64,000 nucleotides of DNA from QHXQ01 sp963788965 (GTDB taxonomy: Bacteria; Acidobacteriota; Blastocatellia; Pyrinomonadales; Pyrinomonadaceae), in NCBI GenBank assembly GCA_963788965.1, contig CAWBIK010000006.1, forward strand, positions 1,488,001 through 1,552,000, written 5' to 3'. Position 1 is the first letter of the stretch; each line of letters opens with the position of its first letter. The notes under the pieces were generated by a model. It was not told the DNA's origin and made no database searches. It saw only the letters and a list, made by a program, of their open reading frames with translations. Positions 15,814 to 24,014 of the stretch are shown in pieces. Position numbers and translations under genes: made by a program.

Positions 15814-18072
15814 ATGACCTCTTGCGCTCTACCCCGCCGCACGTGCCTCGCACTGATGCTCTGCCTCTGCGCGGCCGCCGCGCACGCACAACAAGAGCGA
15901 GCGCAACCTACACCTATTCAACCAGACGAGATCGTTCGTATCAGCACCGAACTGGTGCAGACCGATGTGGTCGTCTTCGACAAACAAGGCCGCTTTGTAG
16001 ATAATCTGCGCGCCGAAGATTTCGACTTGCGCGTTGACGGTCGCGCGCAGACCATCTCCTTCTTCGAGCGCGTGCGCGCCGGCAGCGTCAACGAAGAAGC
16101 GCAACTCGCAGCCGCGCGTGGCGGGCAAGGGCGCGCGAGCACCGACGCGCCGGGCCTTGTCCGCCCGCTCGACCGCGGCCGCCAAATCTTCTTCTTCATC
16201 GACGACCTGCACCTGTCGCCCAGTAGTCTTGTCCGCACGCGCGAACTGTTGCTGCGTTTCATCGACGCGCAGTTGGGCGAAAACGATCAAGTCGCCATTG
16301 TGACCGCGAGCGGGCAAGTCGGTTTTCTGCAACAACTGACGGACGAGAAGGAAGTCTTACGCGCCGCCGTCGAACGACTCGCTTATCGTGAGTTGACCAC
16401 GCGCGATAGCTCGTCGCCGCCGATGAGCGCCAGCGATGCGCTGAGCATCGAACGCAACGACACGAGCGTCGTCAGCGCCTTTGTGGACGCCGCGATGCGC
16501 GAGTTTCCCACGATGCCCGGCCGCCCCGGCGACACGCGTGGTGCGCGTAGCGCCGCCGAGCAACAGGTGCGCGGGCGCGCCTCGCAACTGATGCAACAGA
16601 TCAGCGCCGTCGCCGGGCAGACGCTTAACAGCCTACATAACTTGCTGCGCAGGACCGCGCAACTGCCTGGCCGCAAACTCGTCTATTTCATCTCGGACGG
16701 GTTCGTGTTCGATGCAGGCAAGAGCGAGGTGCAGGAACGCTTGCGTCGTGTGACCGACGCGGCCGTGCGCGGGGGCGTGGTCGTCTATACGCTCGACGCG
16801 CGCGGCCTGTCTGCGTCGCTTGCGGGCATGGCTGATGCGAGCAGCAGCGGTTTCATCGACCCGGCGGGTCGTCTGGCGTTTAGTTCAGGCAACGAAGCGG
16901 CCGCGATGCAGGAGGCTCTGCGCATCATCGCGGGCGAGACGGGCGGGCGCGCACTCTTGAACACGAACGCGCTCGCCAACGCGATCACGAAAGCGTTGGA
17001 GGAAACCTCTGTCTATTATCTGCTCGCGTGGCGACCTGCGGACGACGAAGCGCGCGGCGGCAGGTTTCGCCGCATAGAGGTGAGCGTCCGGCAGCGGCCC
17101 GAATTGGCTGTGCTGGTCCAACGCGGCTTCTTCACCACACCGCCCACGGATGCGCCGCGCAAACGCGACGAAGCCAAGCGCGAACAGCGCACAGAGTCGG
17201 GCGGCAACGCGCAACCCGTCAGCGTGCAAACGCCCAACGCGCCGCACCCCGCGCTCGTCACCGCGCTGCAATCATTCGCGCCGCGCGCGGCCCTGCCCAC
17301 GGCGCTCACGCTCAACTACTTCAACACGCCACGCTTCGGGTTGCTGCTGGCCAGTTCGCTCCAAGTCAACAGCGACTTGCCCGCGCCCGGTCAGGTTAAG
17401 CATATAGAGCTACTCGGCGGCGTCTATGATCAGCAAGGCAAGACCATCGCTTCATTCGAGCGCCGCATCACGGTCACACCTAAAGCACCGACCGGCAATG
17501 CAGCCGCGACGCTTGCCCCAACGAGCGAACCCGAACGCATCATCGTCACACACCAGACGCGCATCACGCCGGGTCTATATCAGGTACGCATCGCCACGCG
17601 CGAGGTTGAAGGCGGGCGCACGGGCAGCGCGCTGCAATGGATCACGATCCCCGCGTTCGACAACGCGAAACTTTCACTCAGCAGCATCTTTCTCGGTGAG
17701 CGCCCGCACACGCCTGAACCGGCCGGCGGCGAGGTCCTACAGACCGAAGCACTCGTCAATCCTGCACGCCGCTTCCCGCGCAATGCCGTGCTGCGCTTCG
17801 TGCTCTACATCTACAACGCCGCCCGCAATGCACAGGTCAATACGCCAGATGTCGCACTGCAACTGCAAGTCTTTCGTGATGATCAACCCGTCATCACCGC
17901 GCCGTTGCGCCGCGTGCAGACCGAAGGACTGCCCGACTTTTCGACGCTCCCCTATGCCGCCGAGCTAGACCTGCGCGACCTGCCCGTCGGTCACTACATC
18001 CTGCAAGCGACCGCCATCGACCGCACCGCCAAGACCAGCGCCAATCAACGCGTCAAGTTCACGGTCGAATAA
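15814..18072 (+). CDS. Secreted VWFA-domain protein (Acidobacteria VWFA-related type)
   Basis: A 752-residue exported protein. The signal peptide ends at AHA before residue 26. Residues 35-100 (STELVQTDVVVFDKQGRFV, then DFDLRVDGRAQTISFFE) are the N-terminal module typical of Acidobacteria VWFA-related proteins. The VWFA fold follows from RQIFFFIDDLHLSPSS to YYLLAWRPADDEARGG, with a modified metal site (IDDLHLS in place of D-x-S-x-S). The C-terminal 300 residues are beta-rich and unrecognised. I prefer the ATG at 15814 because it places the signal peptide at the N-terminus. These proteins are abundant in Acidobacteria and of unknown function; a periplasmic or surface adhesion or scaffold role is inference. 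A second, shorter member lies at 39641. Confidence 0.88.
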   Translation: MTSCALPRRTCLALMLCLCAAAAHAQQERAQPTPIQPDEIVRISTELVQTDVVVFDKQGRFVDNLRAEDFDLRVDGRAQTISFFERVRAGSVNEEAQLAAARGGQGRASTDAPGLVRPLDRGRQIFFFIDDLHLSPSSLVRTRELLLRFIDAQLGENDQVAIVTASGQVGFLQQLTDEKEVLRAAVERLAYRELTTRDSSSPPMSASDALSIERNDTSVVSAFVDAAMREFPTMPGRPGDTRGARSAAEQQVRGRASQLMQQISAVAGQTLNSLHNLLRRTAQLPGRKLVYFISDGFVFDAGKSEVQERLRRVTDAAVRGGVVVYTLDARGLSASLAGMADASSSGFIDPAGRLAFSSGNEAAAMQEALRIIAGETGGRALLNTNALANAITKALEETSVYYLLAWRPADDEARGGRFRRIEVSVRQRPELAVLVQRGFFTTPPTDAPRKRDEAKREQRTESGGNAQPVSVQTPNAPHPALVTALQSFAPRAALPTALTLNYFNTPRFGLLLASSLQVNSDLPAPGQVKHIELLGGVYDQQGKTIASFERRITVTPKAPTGNAAATLAPTSEPERIIVTHQTRITPGLYQVRIATREVEGGRTGSALQWITIPAFDNAKLSLSSIFLGERPHTPEPAGGEVLQTEALVNPARRFPRNAVLRFVLYIYNAARNAQVNTPDVALQLQVFRDDQPVITAPLRRVQTEGLPDFSTLPYAAELDLRDLPVGHYILQATAIDRTAKTSANQRVKFTVE

Positions 18073-18112
18073 ATGATGATGGATGAATAAGCAGCTATTC
18101 ATCCGTCATCAT
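18073..18112. repeat. ATGATGAAT-type palindrome between convergent genes, terminator-like
   Basis: 17 bases (18073-18089) pair with 18096-18112, with one mismatch, around the loop AGCAGC. It starts directly at the stop codon of the VWFA gene and faces the end of the carbonic anhydrase gene, so it can serve as a bidirectional terminator. A related element lies at 46072-46137. Confidence 0.6.
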
Positions 18113-18130
18113 TCATCGTTTCCTTGCGGC

Positions 18131-18781
18131 TCAAGTGGAGATTGAATGAAGTTGTTTGTATCGTGTGGTCAACTCCGCTTGCCCGCCGATACACATGTCG
18201 AGGTCGCGCAACAGCCCGTCGTGCAGGCCGTAAATCCAACCGTGGACAGCGATCTCTTGCCCGCTTTCCCACGCGCCCTGCACGATGGTCGTCTGGCACA
18301 CGTTGAACACTTGCTCGATCACGTGCAGTTCGCACAACCGCTCCAATCGCTTTGTCTCGTCGGCGATGGCGTGCAACTGCGTTTCATACTTCTCATGCAC
18401 GTCTTGCACGTGGCGCAGCCAGTTGTCGATCAACCCCAACCGGCTGTTCTGTAGCGCCGCCTTCACGCCGCCGCAACCGTAGTGCCCGCACACGATGACG
18501 TGCTTAACTTTGAGCGCCTCGACGGCGTACTGGATCACGGACAGACAATTAAGATCAGTGTGGACCACCACGTTGGCCACGTTGCGATGCACGAACAGTT
18601 CACCGGGCATAAGGCCGATGATCTCGTTGGCGGGCACGCGACTGTCCGCGCAGCCGATCCACAAATACTCCGGTGCTTGCTGGCGCGATAGCCGCGCGAA
18701 AAATTCCGGGTCGCGCGCCGTCATCTCGCCCGCCCAGATACGGTTCTGTTCCATCAAATGCGATAGATCACGATCCTGCAT
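18131..18781 (-). CDS. Beta-class carbonic anhydrase
   Basis: Interconverts carbon dioxide and bicarbonate. The zinc ligands are Cys44 and Asp46 in IGCADSRV, with Arg48 of the Asp-Arg dyad, and His100 and Cys103 in CGHYGCGG. The block GELFVHRNVANVV is also standard. The 216 residues match the Can/CynT type, and there is no signal peptide, so it acts in the cytoplasm, probably supplying bicarbonate to carboxylases. It is convergent with the VWFA gene and lies on the same strand as serA, 38 bases downstream of it. Whether it is cotranscribed with serA is open. Confidence 0.95.
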   Translation of the reverse strand: MQDRDLSHLMEQNRIWAGEMTARDPEFFARLSRQQAPEYLWIGCADSRVPANEIIGLMPGELFVHRNVANVVVHTDLNCLSVIQYAVEALKVKHVIVCGHYGCGGVKAALQNSRLGLIDNWLRHVQDVHEKYETQLHAIADETKRLERLCELHVIEQVFNVCQTTIVQGAWESGQEIAVHGWIYGLHDGLLRDLDMCIGGQAELTTRYKQLHSIST

Positions 18782-18819
18782 GATGCCTCCCAGATTAGTT
18801 GTTGCTGCCTGTGGCTTAA

Positions 18820-20419
18820 CTACGATTCCAGCGCGATGCGCCGCGCGGAGATGAGTTGTTCGGCGGCGCGCAGACGTTCGAGCGTGCCTTCGTCAACGGG
18901 CGCGTCCGTCTCGATGACAGCCATCGCTTCGCCGCCGCGCTCGCGCCGCCCCAGATGAAAGTGGCTGATGTTGACGCCGCGCTCGCCCAAGATTGTGCCG
19001 AGGCGACCGATGACACCGGGCACGTCCACGCTGCGCGTGACGAGCATGTGCCCGGCCGGGATCGCTTCAATGCGAAAGCCGTCAAGCTCTGTGATGCGCC
19101 CTTCGCGCGTCGCGCCGAAGAGTGCGCCCGCGACCGAACGCTCGCCGCCCGTCGTTAACACACGCGTGCGAATCGCCGCCGCCAACGGCTCGCTCGCCCC
19201 GACTTGCAAGTAAGAAGTCTTGACCGCGATGCCGCGTTCTTCCGCGATCAGGAACGCGTTGACGACGTTAACGCGCGCGCTCATGTCGCGCAAGAGGCCC
19301 GCGAGAAAGGCACGCGTAACGGGCGCTGCGTCCAACTCTGCGATCTCGCCCGCAAATTCGATCCGCACTTCGCGCACCGGCTCGTCGATCAACTGTGCGA
19401 GGAAGCGGCCCAGCGGCCGGCGAGCGTCAGGTAAGGCTGCAACACGTTCAACTCCTGCGCGCCGAGCGCGGGCGCATTGACTGCGCCACGCAACGCGCCG
19501 GTTAAAAAGTAGTCGCGCATCTGTTCGGCGACCGTGACGGCAACGCCCTCTTGCGCCTCGCGCGTCGAAGCGCCGAGATGCGGCGTCGTGATCACTTCTT
19601 CGAGTTGCAGCAGCGGATGATCCGTGGGCGGCGGCTCTTGCTCGTACACGTCGAGCGCAGCGCCCGCGATCCGGCCTTCTTTGAGCGCGTCGTAGAGCGC
19701 GTGTTCGTCCACGAGGCCGCCGCGGGCGCAGTTGATGATGCGCGCGTCCGCCTTCATGTGCGCCAGTTCCTTCGCGCCGATGATGCCGCGCGTCTCGGTC
19801 GTCAAAGGCGTATGCACGGTTAAGAAATCCGCGCGCGCGCAGACCTCTTCGAGCGGCAACAACTCCAACTCGAAATCGCCTGCCTTCTCCGGCGCGACGA
19901 ACGGATCGAAGGCGACGACCTTCATGCCAAAGCCGAGCGCGCGTTGCGCGACCACGCGACCGATCCGGCAAGCCCGACTACGCCCAAAGTCTTCCCGCGC
20001 AACTCGACGCCGACAAATTTCTTGCGCTCCCACTTGCCCGTGCGCAAACTCGTGTGCGCCTGCGGCACACGCCGCGCGAGCGCGAGCAGCAAGGCCATTG
20101 TATGTTCGGCCGTCGTCAACGTATTGCCGTCGGGCGCGTTCATCACGATGATGCCGCGCGTGGTGGCCGCCGCCACGTCGATGTTATCGACACCAACGCC
20201 CGCGCGCCCCACCGCGCGCAAGCGCCCTGCGGCGTCGAGCAGTTGCGCCGTCACCTTCGTTTCACTACGCACGACCAGGCCGTCGTATTCGGGAATGAGC
20301 GCGCGCAATGCTTCGGCGCTCAGCCCGGTTTGTTTGTCCACCGCGAAGCCGGCCGCGCGCAAGGGCGTAAGTCCGCTCTCACTAACATCGTCCGAGACGA
20401 GTATTTTTGCTTGAGTCAT
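18820..20419 (-). CDS. serA: D-3-phosphoglycerate dehydrogenase, two frameshifts
   Basis: The first step of serine synthesis: 3-phosphoglycerate to 3-phosphohydroxypyruvate with NAD. Three in-order pieces together give a full-length type I enzyme of about 530 residues. The N-terminal part reads ILVSDDVSESGLTPLRAAG and AVGRAGVGVDNIDVAAAT. The NAD-binding part has RIGRVVAQRALGFGMKVVAFD and INCARGGLVDE. After it come the allosteric substrate-binding domain and a C-terminal ACT domain (VDVPGVIGRLGTILGERGVN). The frame breaks near 19970, inside the glycine motif of the Rossmann fold (one G missing), and near 19411. A single-base error is more likely than decay, because serine synthesis is essential for most free-living cells. 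The start is ATG 20419. Serine made here can feed the glycine cleavage genes in this window. Confidence 0.9.
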
Positions 20420-20429
20420 AAGTCCGGGG

Positions 20430-20435
20430 ATTATA
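20430..20435 (-). promoter_or_regulatory. TATAAT box just upstream of serA
   Basis: A perfect TATAAT on the minus strand ends 10 bases before the serA ATG. Transcription would start only a few bases before the start codon, so the mRNA may be nearly leaderless. I found no matching -35 box at a normal distance. Confidence 0.4.
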
Positions 20436-20566
20436 GCGGTTTTCATTTTAGCCCGCATGCGGCGCGGGCAAGTTACATTCGGCTTTGCGCCTGCGCGATG
20501 CTAAACTGCCCGGCGGCCACTCTAAGGTAGAACAAGTTCAGCCGACCCTCTTAACATTGACGACAC

Positions 20567-21574
20567 ATGGACATATTCGTTTACCGCCCCGGTTCTGATC
20601 GCGTGGCCGAAGATTTCACGGTCGCGCAGTTGCCCGAACTGTTACGCGACGAGTCGCTGGTCATCTGGGTGAACATGGAAGCGCCGACGCTCGAAGACGA
20701 CAACGTGCTGCTGAACGTCTTCAAGTTTCACCCACTCACGGTCGAAGACTGTCGCGCGAACCGCCACCACCCGAAGGTCGAAGAGTTTCCCGACTATCTC
20801 TATTATATCGTCCACGGTGTGCGCACCAACACGAGTCCCGACCGCTTCAACACGATTGAGTTGGACGGCTACATCGGCCGCAACTTCGTCCTGACTTATC
20901 ATCACGAGCCGTTGCACGCCATCGACATGTTGAAGCAGCGCATCCGCTCCACGCCCCTCGCGTGCCAGCGCGGCGCGGCCTTTATGCTGCATCAGATCAT
21001 AGACATGATCGTGGACGATTATCTGCCGGTGATGGACGACTTCGACGAACGCATCACCACGCTAGAAGACAGCATCTTTCAAGCGCATCGCCCGGACGAT
21101 ACGATCCTCGAAGAGATACTCGACATCAAGCGCAGCGTCTTGCGCCTGCGCCGCATCTCCTCGAAGCAGTTGGACGTGCTCTATCGCATGAGCCACGGTC
21201 AGTTTCAACTCATCGCCGGGCCGGTGCTCCCGTTCTACCGCGACATCTACGACCATCTGGTGCGCGTCGCCGATCTGGCCGAGAGCTACCGCGACCTGAT
21301 CGGCGGCGTGCTCGACGCTTATCTATCGGTCGTCTCCAATCGCATGAACGAGATCATGAAAGTGCTGACCATCTTCTCGGCCATCATGCTGCCGCTCACC
21401 TTCATCGCGGGCGTCTATGGCATGAACTTCGACAACATGCCGGAGCTACACTCGCGCTACGGCTACTTCGCCGCGTGGTCGATCATGATCGTCGTAGCCG
21501 GCGTGATGCTCTACTTCTTCTGGCGGCGCGGTTGGATTGGACGCGGCAAAAAGCGGAAACCAGTAAGCAGTTGA
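20567..21574 (+). CDS. corA: CorA-family magnesium/cobalt transporter
   Basis: A 335-residue CorA channel protein for divalent cations in the inner membrane. The signature GMN lies at residues 285-287 in AGVYGMNFDNMPEL, between the two C-terminal helices (about 268-284 and 302-322). The long N-terminal cytoplasmic domain includes VEDCRANRHHPKVEEF and YYIVHGV, typical of the family. The protein ends KKRKPVSS; the last codons and the stop lie in a CAGTAAGCAGTTGA repeat, so the C-terminus has probably been altered by repeat insertion. It is divergent from serA and followed by a very strong hairpin. No regulatory element for magnesium was recognised. Confidence 0.95.
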   Translation: MDIFVYRPGSDRVAEDFTVAQLPELLRDESLVIWVNMEAPTLEDDNVLLNVFKFHPLTVEDCRANRHHPKVEEFPDYLYYIVHGVRTNTSPDRFNTIELDGYIGRNFVLTYHHEPLHAIDMLKQRIRSTPLACQRGAAFMLHQIIDMIVDDYLPVMDDFDERITTLEDSIFQAHRPDDTILEEILDIKRSVLRLRRISSKQLDVLYRMSHGQFQLIAGPVLPFYRDIYDHLVRVADLAESYRDLIGGVLDAYLSVVSNRMNEIMKVLTIFSAIMLPLTFIAGVYGMNFDNMPELHSRYGYFAAWSIMIVVAGVMLYFFWRRGWIGRGKKRKPVSS

Positions 21575-21657
21575 AGAAAGCTCAGCCGGTTATACGATCA
21601 CGCAAACATGATGCGTGATCGTATAACCGGCTGTTTGTTCTTAACTACTTACTGCCT
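21561..21657. repeat. Nested palindrome after corA (AGTAAGC type) with 21-bp terminator stem
   Basis: The inner stem is perfect over 21 base pairs (21584-21604 with 21612-21632), with loop AACATGA, and is followed by GTTTGTTCTT, so it can end transcription. An outer imperfect arm pairs CAGTAAGCAGTTGAAGAA (21561-21578) with TTCTTAACTACTTACTG (about 21638-21657). The outer arm is the AGTARGC heptamer type and contains the corA stop codon. Confidence 0.75.
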
Positions 21658-21667
21658 ACTATTCCAT

Positions 21668-21895
21668 TCACATCGGATCGCCCGCGGCGTGGCTGTCGGC
21701 GGTGGAACTGCGGTCGGGGTCGGGTGTGCCGTCGGGCGCGGGCGCGGTTTCTGAAGTGTCGGCCGCGTCGGGACTCGACTTCTCGGTCGCTTCGAGATCG
21801 GCGAGCGTGTCGCTGCTAGTCGCGGCCTCTTTGCGGGCGGCGTCGGCTGCGTCTTTAATCTCTGCGGGCGTGTGCTTTTGTTCGTTCGCGTCCAT
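21668..21895 (-). CDS. Small acidic protein, function unknown
   Basis: A 75-residue protein that is very rich in Asp, Glu, Ala, Ser and Thr, with no hydrophobic segment (opening MDANEQKHTPAEIKDAADAA, ending DSHAAGDPM). It is supported by an AAGGAGA ribosome site about 10 bases before the ATG at 21895 and by its position, 20 bases downstream of pgpA on the same strand. Composition suggests a disordered protein. A coding role is likely but not certain; I know no family. Confidence 0.55.
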   Translation of the reverse strand: MDANEQKHTPAEIKDAADAARKEAATSSDTLADLEATEKSSPDAADTSETAPAPDGTPDPDRSSTADSHAAGDPM

Positions 21896-21915
21896 CGTCC
21901 TTGCGTCTCCTTGAG

Positions 21916-22518
21916 TTAGAACATCAGATCGAGTGCGGTTAATAACGAGAGCAGCACGGCGGCGTAGAAGCCTGCGAGCATGTCGTCCGCCATGATGCCG
22001 AGGCCGGTCGGCAACCCTTCGAGCCGGCGAATCGGGTACGGCTTCCAGATGTCGAAGACGCGGAACGCGAGAAAGCCCGCGAGGATCGTCCACGCCCCTG
22101 CGCCGACCGGCACGAAGGCAAACGTGAGCAACTGCCCCACGACCTCGTCGATCACAACCGCGCCGGGGTCTTTGCGTTTCAGCAACGCCTCGCAACGCGT
22201 CGCCGCCCACACGCCCACCAGCGCCAACGCTGACAGCAACAACAGCAACAGGTTGCTCTGTACGACTGCCAAAGGCGGCACGTGCCAACCGTTCGCCCGC
22301 GCCAGCACGTACACTTGCAACGCGACGGCGCGCAAGCCGAGATAGACCCCGACACCGACGAGCGACCCCCACGTGCCCGGCGCAAGCGGGATTAGCCCCA
22401 CGCCACACGTCGCCACCGCGAGCGCCGCGTAGTCGCGCCACGAACGTATGGGCGCACGCGGCAGCAGCGCGGCGTCAGTTACGATCACATGAGTTGGGTC
22501 GTCGCTCGACTCTTTCAT
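21916..22518 (-). CDS. pgpA: Phosphatidylglycerophosphatase A
   Basis: Removes phosphate from phosphatidylglycerol phosphate in phospholipid synthesis at the inner membrane. The family blocks are GVGLIPLAPGTWGSLVGV near residue 40, VVIDEVVGQLLTF near 125, RVFDIWKPYPI near 155 and GLGIMADDMLAGFYAA near 175; the acidic DE and DD pairs bind metal. Four hydrophobic segments are visible and the 200 residues match the family. It is followed on the same strand by the small acidic gene, and preceded by the frameshifted rimO gene, 51 bases away. Confidence 0.93.
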   Translation of the reverse strand: MKESSDDPTHVIVTDAALLPRAPIRSWRDYAALAVATCGVGLIPLAPGTWGSLVGVGVYLGLRAVALQVYVLARANGWHVPPLAVVQSNLLLLLLSALALVGVWAATRCEALLKRKDPGAVVIDEVVGQLLTFAFVPVGAGAWTILAGFLAFRVFDIWKPYPIRRLEGLPTGLGIMADDMLAGFYAAVLLSLLTALDLMF

Positions 22519-22568
22519 ACGGTGAACCGCGAGCAGTGAGCAGTCGCAGCAGTTTGATCAACTGCTCA

Positions 22569-23927
22569 TTAAATTATGTGGCCGACGAGATCGTACTCGT
22601 GCGCGTCGGTGATAAGGACGTTGACGAAATCGCCGGGCGTGGGCACGAAGTTATCGGGCGCATCGTTGATGAGCACGCAGCCGTCTATGTCTGGGGCTTG
22701 GGTTTCGAGCCGCCCCTGCCAGAGCAGGTCGCTCTCTTTCGACGGGCCCTTCAAATAGCACACGCACAGTCTGCGCCGACGCGGGCGCGATTGCGTCGCC
22801 GCGAAATGCGCGCCTGCTCTTTCATCAAACGGTCGCGCCGCCGCTGCGCGACGCGCGGATCAACTTTATCCGGCAACTCGTAAGCGGGCGTGCCTTCTTC
22901 ATCTGAATAAGTGAAGACGCCGACGCGGTCGAACTCGACGTTGCGCACGAACGTTAACAACTCGTCGAAGTCCTGCATCCGTCTCGCCGGGAAAGCCCGT
23001 GATGAAAGTCGTGCGGACGGCGATGCCGGGCACACGCTCGCGGACACGCTCGATCAGGCGTTCGAGACTCGCGCGATTGCCGCCGCGCCGCATCAGCTTC
23101 AAGACATTTTGCGATGCGTGCTGCAAGGGCATGTCGAGATACTTGACCGCCTTCGGTTCGCTGGCGATCACGTCTAGGAATGCGATCGCTGATGTGCGTC
23201 GGATAGGTGTACATGACGCGCACCCATTCGATGCCGTCGAGTCGCGCACAACTCGCGTAACAGATGCGCGAGCGCGTCGGGCTGATCCGAGATCTTCGCC
23301 GTAGCGCGAAGAATCCTGCGCGACGAGGATCAACTCTTTCACGCCTTGCGCGGCGAGCGCCTGCGCTTCGCTTATGACCGAGCCGAAGCGGCGGCTGCGA
23401 AAGTGGCCGCGCATCTGCGGGATGAAGCAGAAGGCGCACGGGCGGTCGCAGCCTTCGGCGATCTTGACATAGGCGCAGTAGCCCGGCGTGGCGAGCACGC
23501 GCGGCGTGGACTCGTCGTAGAGATAAGTCGCGCTCTGATTGCCGATGCGGGATAACGGGCAGCGAGCGCGTGTTGACTCGCTCGTCGCAGACTGTCGTGA
23601 TGTCGTTGATCTGATTCGTGCCGATGAAGGCGTCAACTTCGGGCATCTCCGCGCGCAGTTCGTCGCGGTAACGCTCGACCAGACAGCCGGCGACGACGAG
23701 ACGTTGGCATTTGCCCTCGCGCCTTCAGCCGCGCCGCTTCGAGAATGGCGTCGATGGACTCTTTCTTCGCCGCGTCGATAAAGCCGCAAGTGTTGACGAC
23801 GAGCGTATCCGCCTCGCCCGCGTTCGTCGTGATCTCATAACCAGCTTGCTGCAAGCTGGCCCATCATCACTTCGCTGTCAACGAGATTCTTCGGACAACC
23901 CAGACTGATAAATCCGATTTTCTTCAT
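22569..23927 (-). pseudogene. rimO: Ribosomal protein S12 methylthiotransferase, disrupted by many frameshifts
   Basis: A radical-SAM methylthiotransferase that modifies an Asp of ribosomal protein S12. The start reads MKKIGFISLGCPKNLVDSEV, diagnostic of RimO over MiaB. The radical-SAM cysteines are in EGCDRPCAFCFIPQM (C-x3-C-x2-C; codons near 23448, 23436 and 23427). The C-terminal TRAM domain ends FVNVLITDAHEYDLVGHII. All parts are present in order, but the frame must be changed at least six times between 23870 and 22760. The full gene would be about 450 residues. Since both the order and sequence remain family-like, I consider base-call errors more likely than real decay. The start at 23927 abuts an AGTGACR palindrome. 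Confidence 0.85.
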
Positions 23928-23935
23928 GATAAAAC

Positions 23936-24014
23936 AGTGACAAGTGACGAGTGACAGCTGTGACGAGTAGGAACAAGTTATTAACTTGTCATTCGTCACT
24001 TGTCACTCGTCACT
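23936..24014. repeat. AGTGACR heptamer palindrome between rimO and the transglutaminase gene
   Basis: The left arm (23936-23980) holds AGTGACA AGTGACG AGTGACA-type units. The right arm (23981-24014) is the reverse complement of AGTGACG AGTGACA AGTGACG AATGACA. The centre, ACAAGTTATTAACTTGT (from 23973), is nearly identical to the centres of the elements at 48178 and 53366. It overlaps the last codons of the transglutaminase gene. Confidence 0.75.

Noticed and set aside
18073..18112. Insertion-sequence end
   Set aside because: No transposase gene or target duplication was found anywhere in the window; the palindrome is better explained as a terminator-like repeat.
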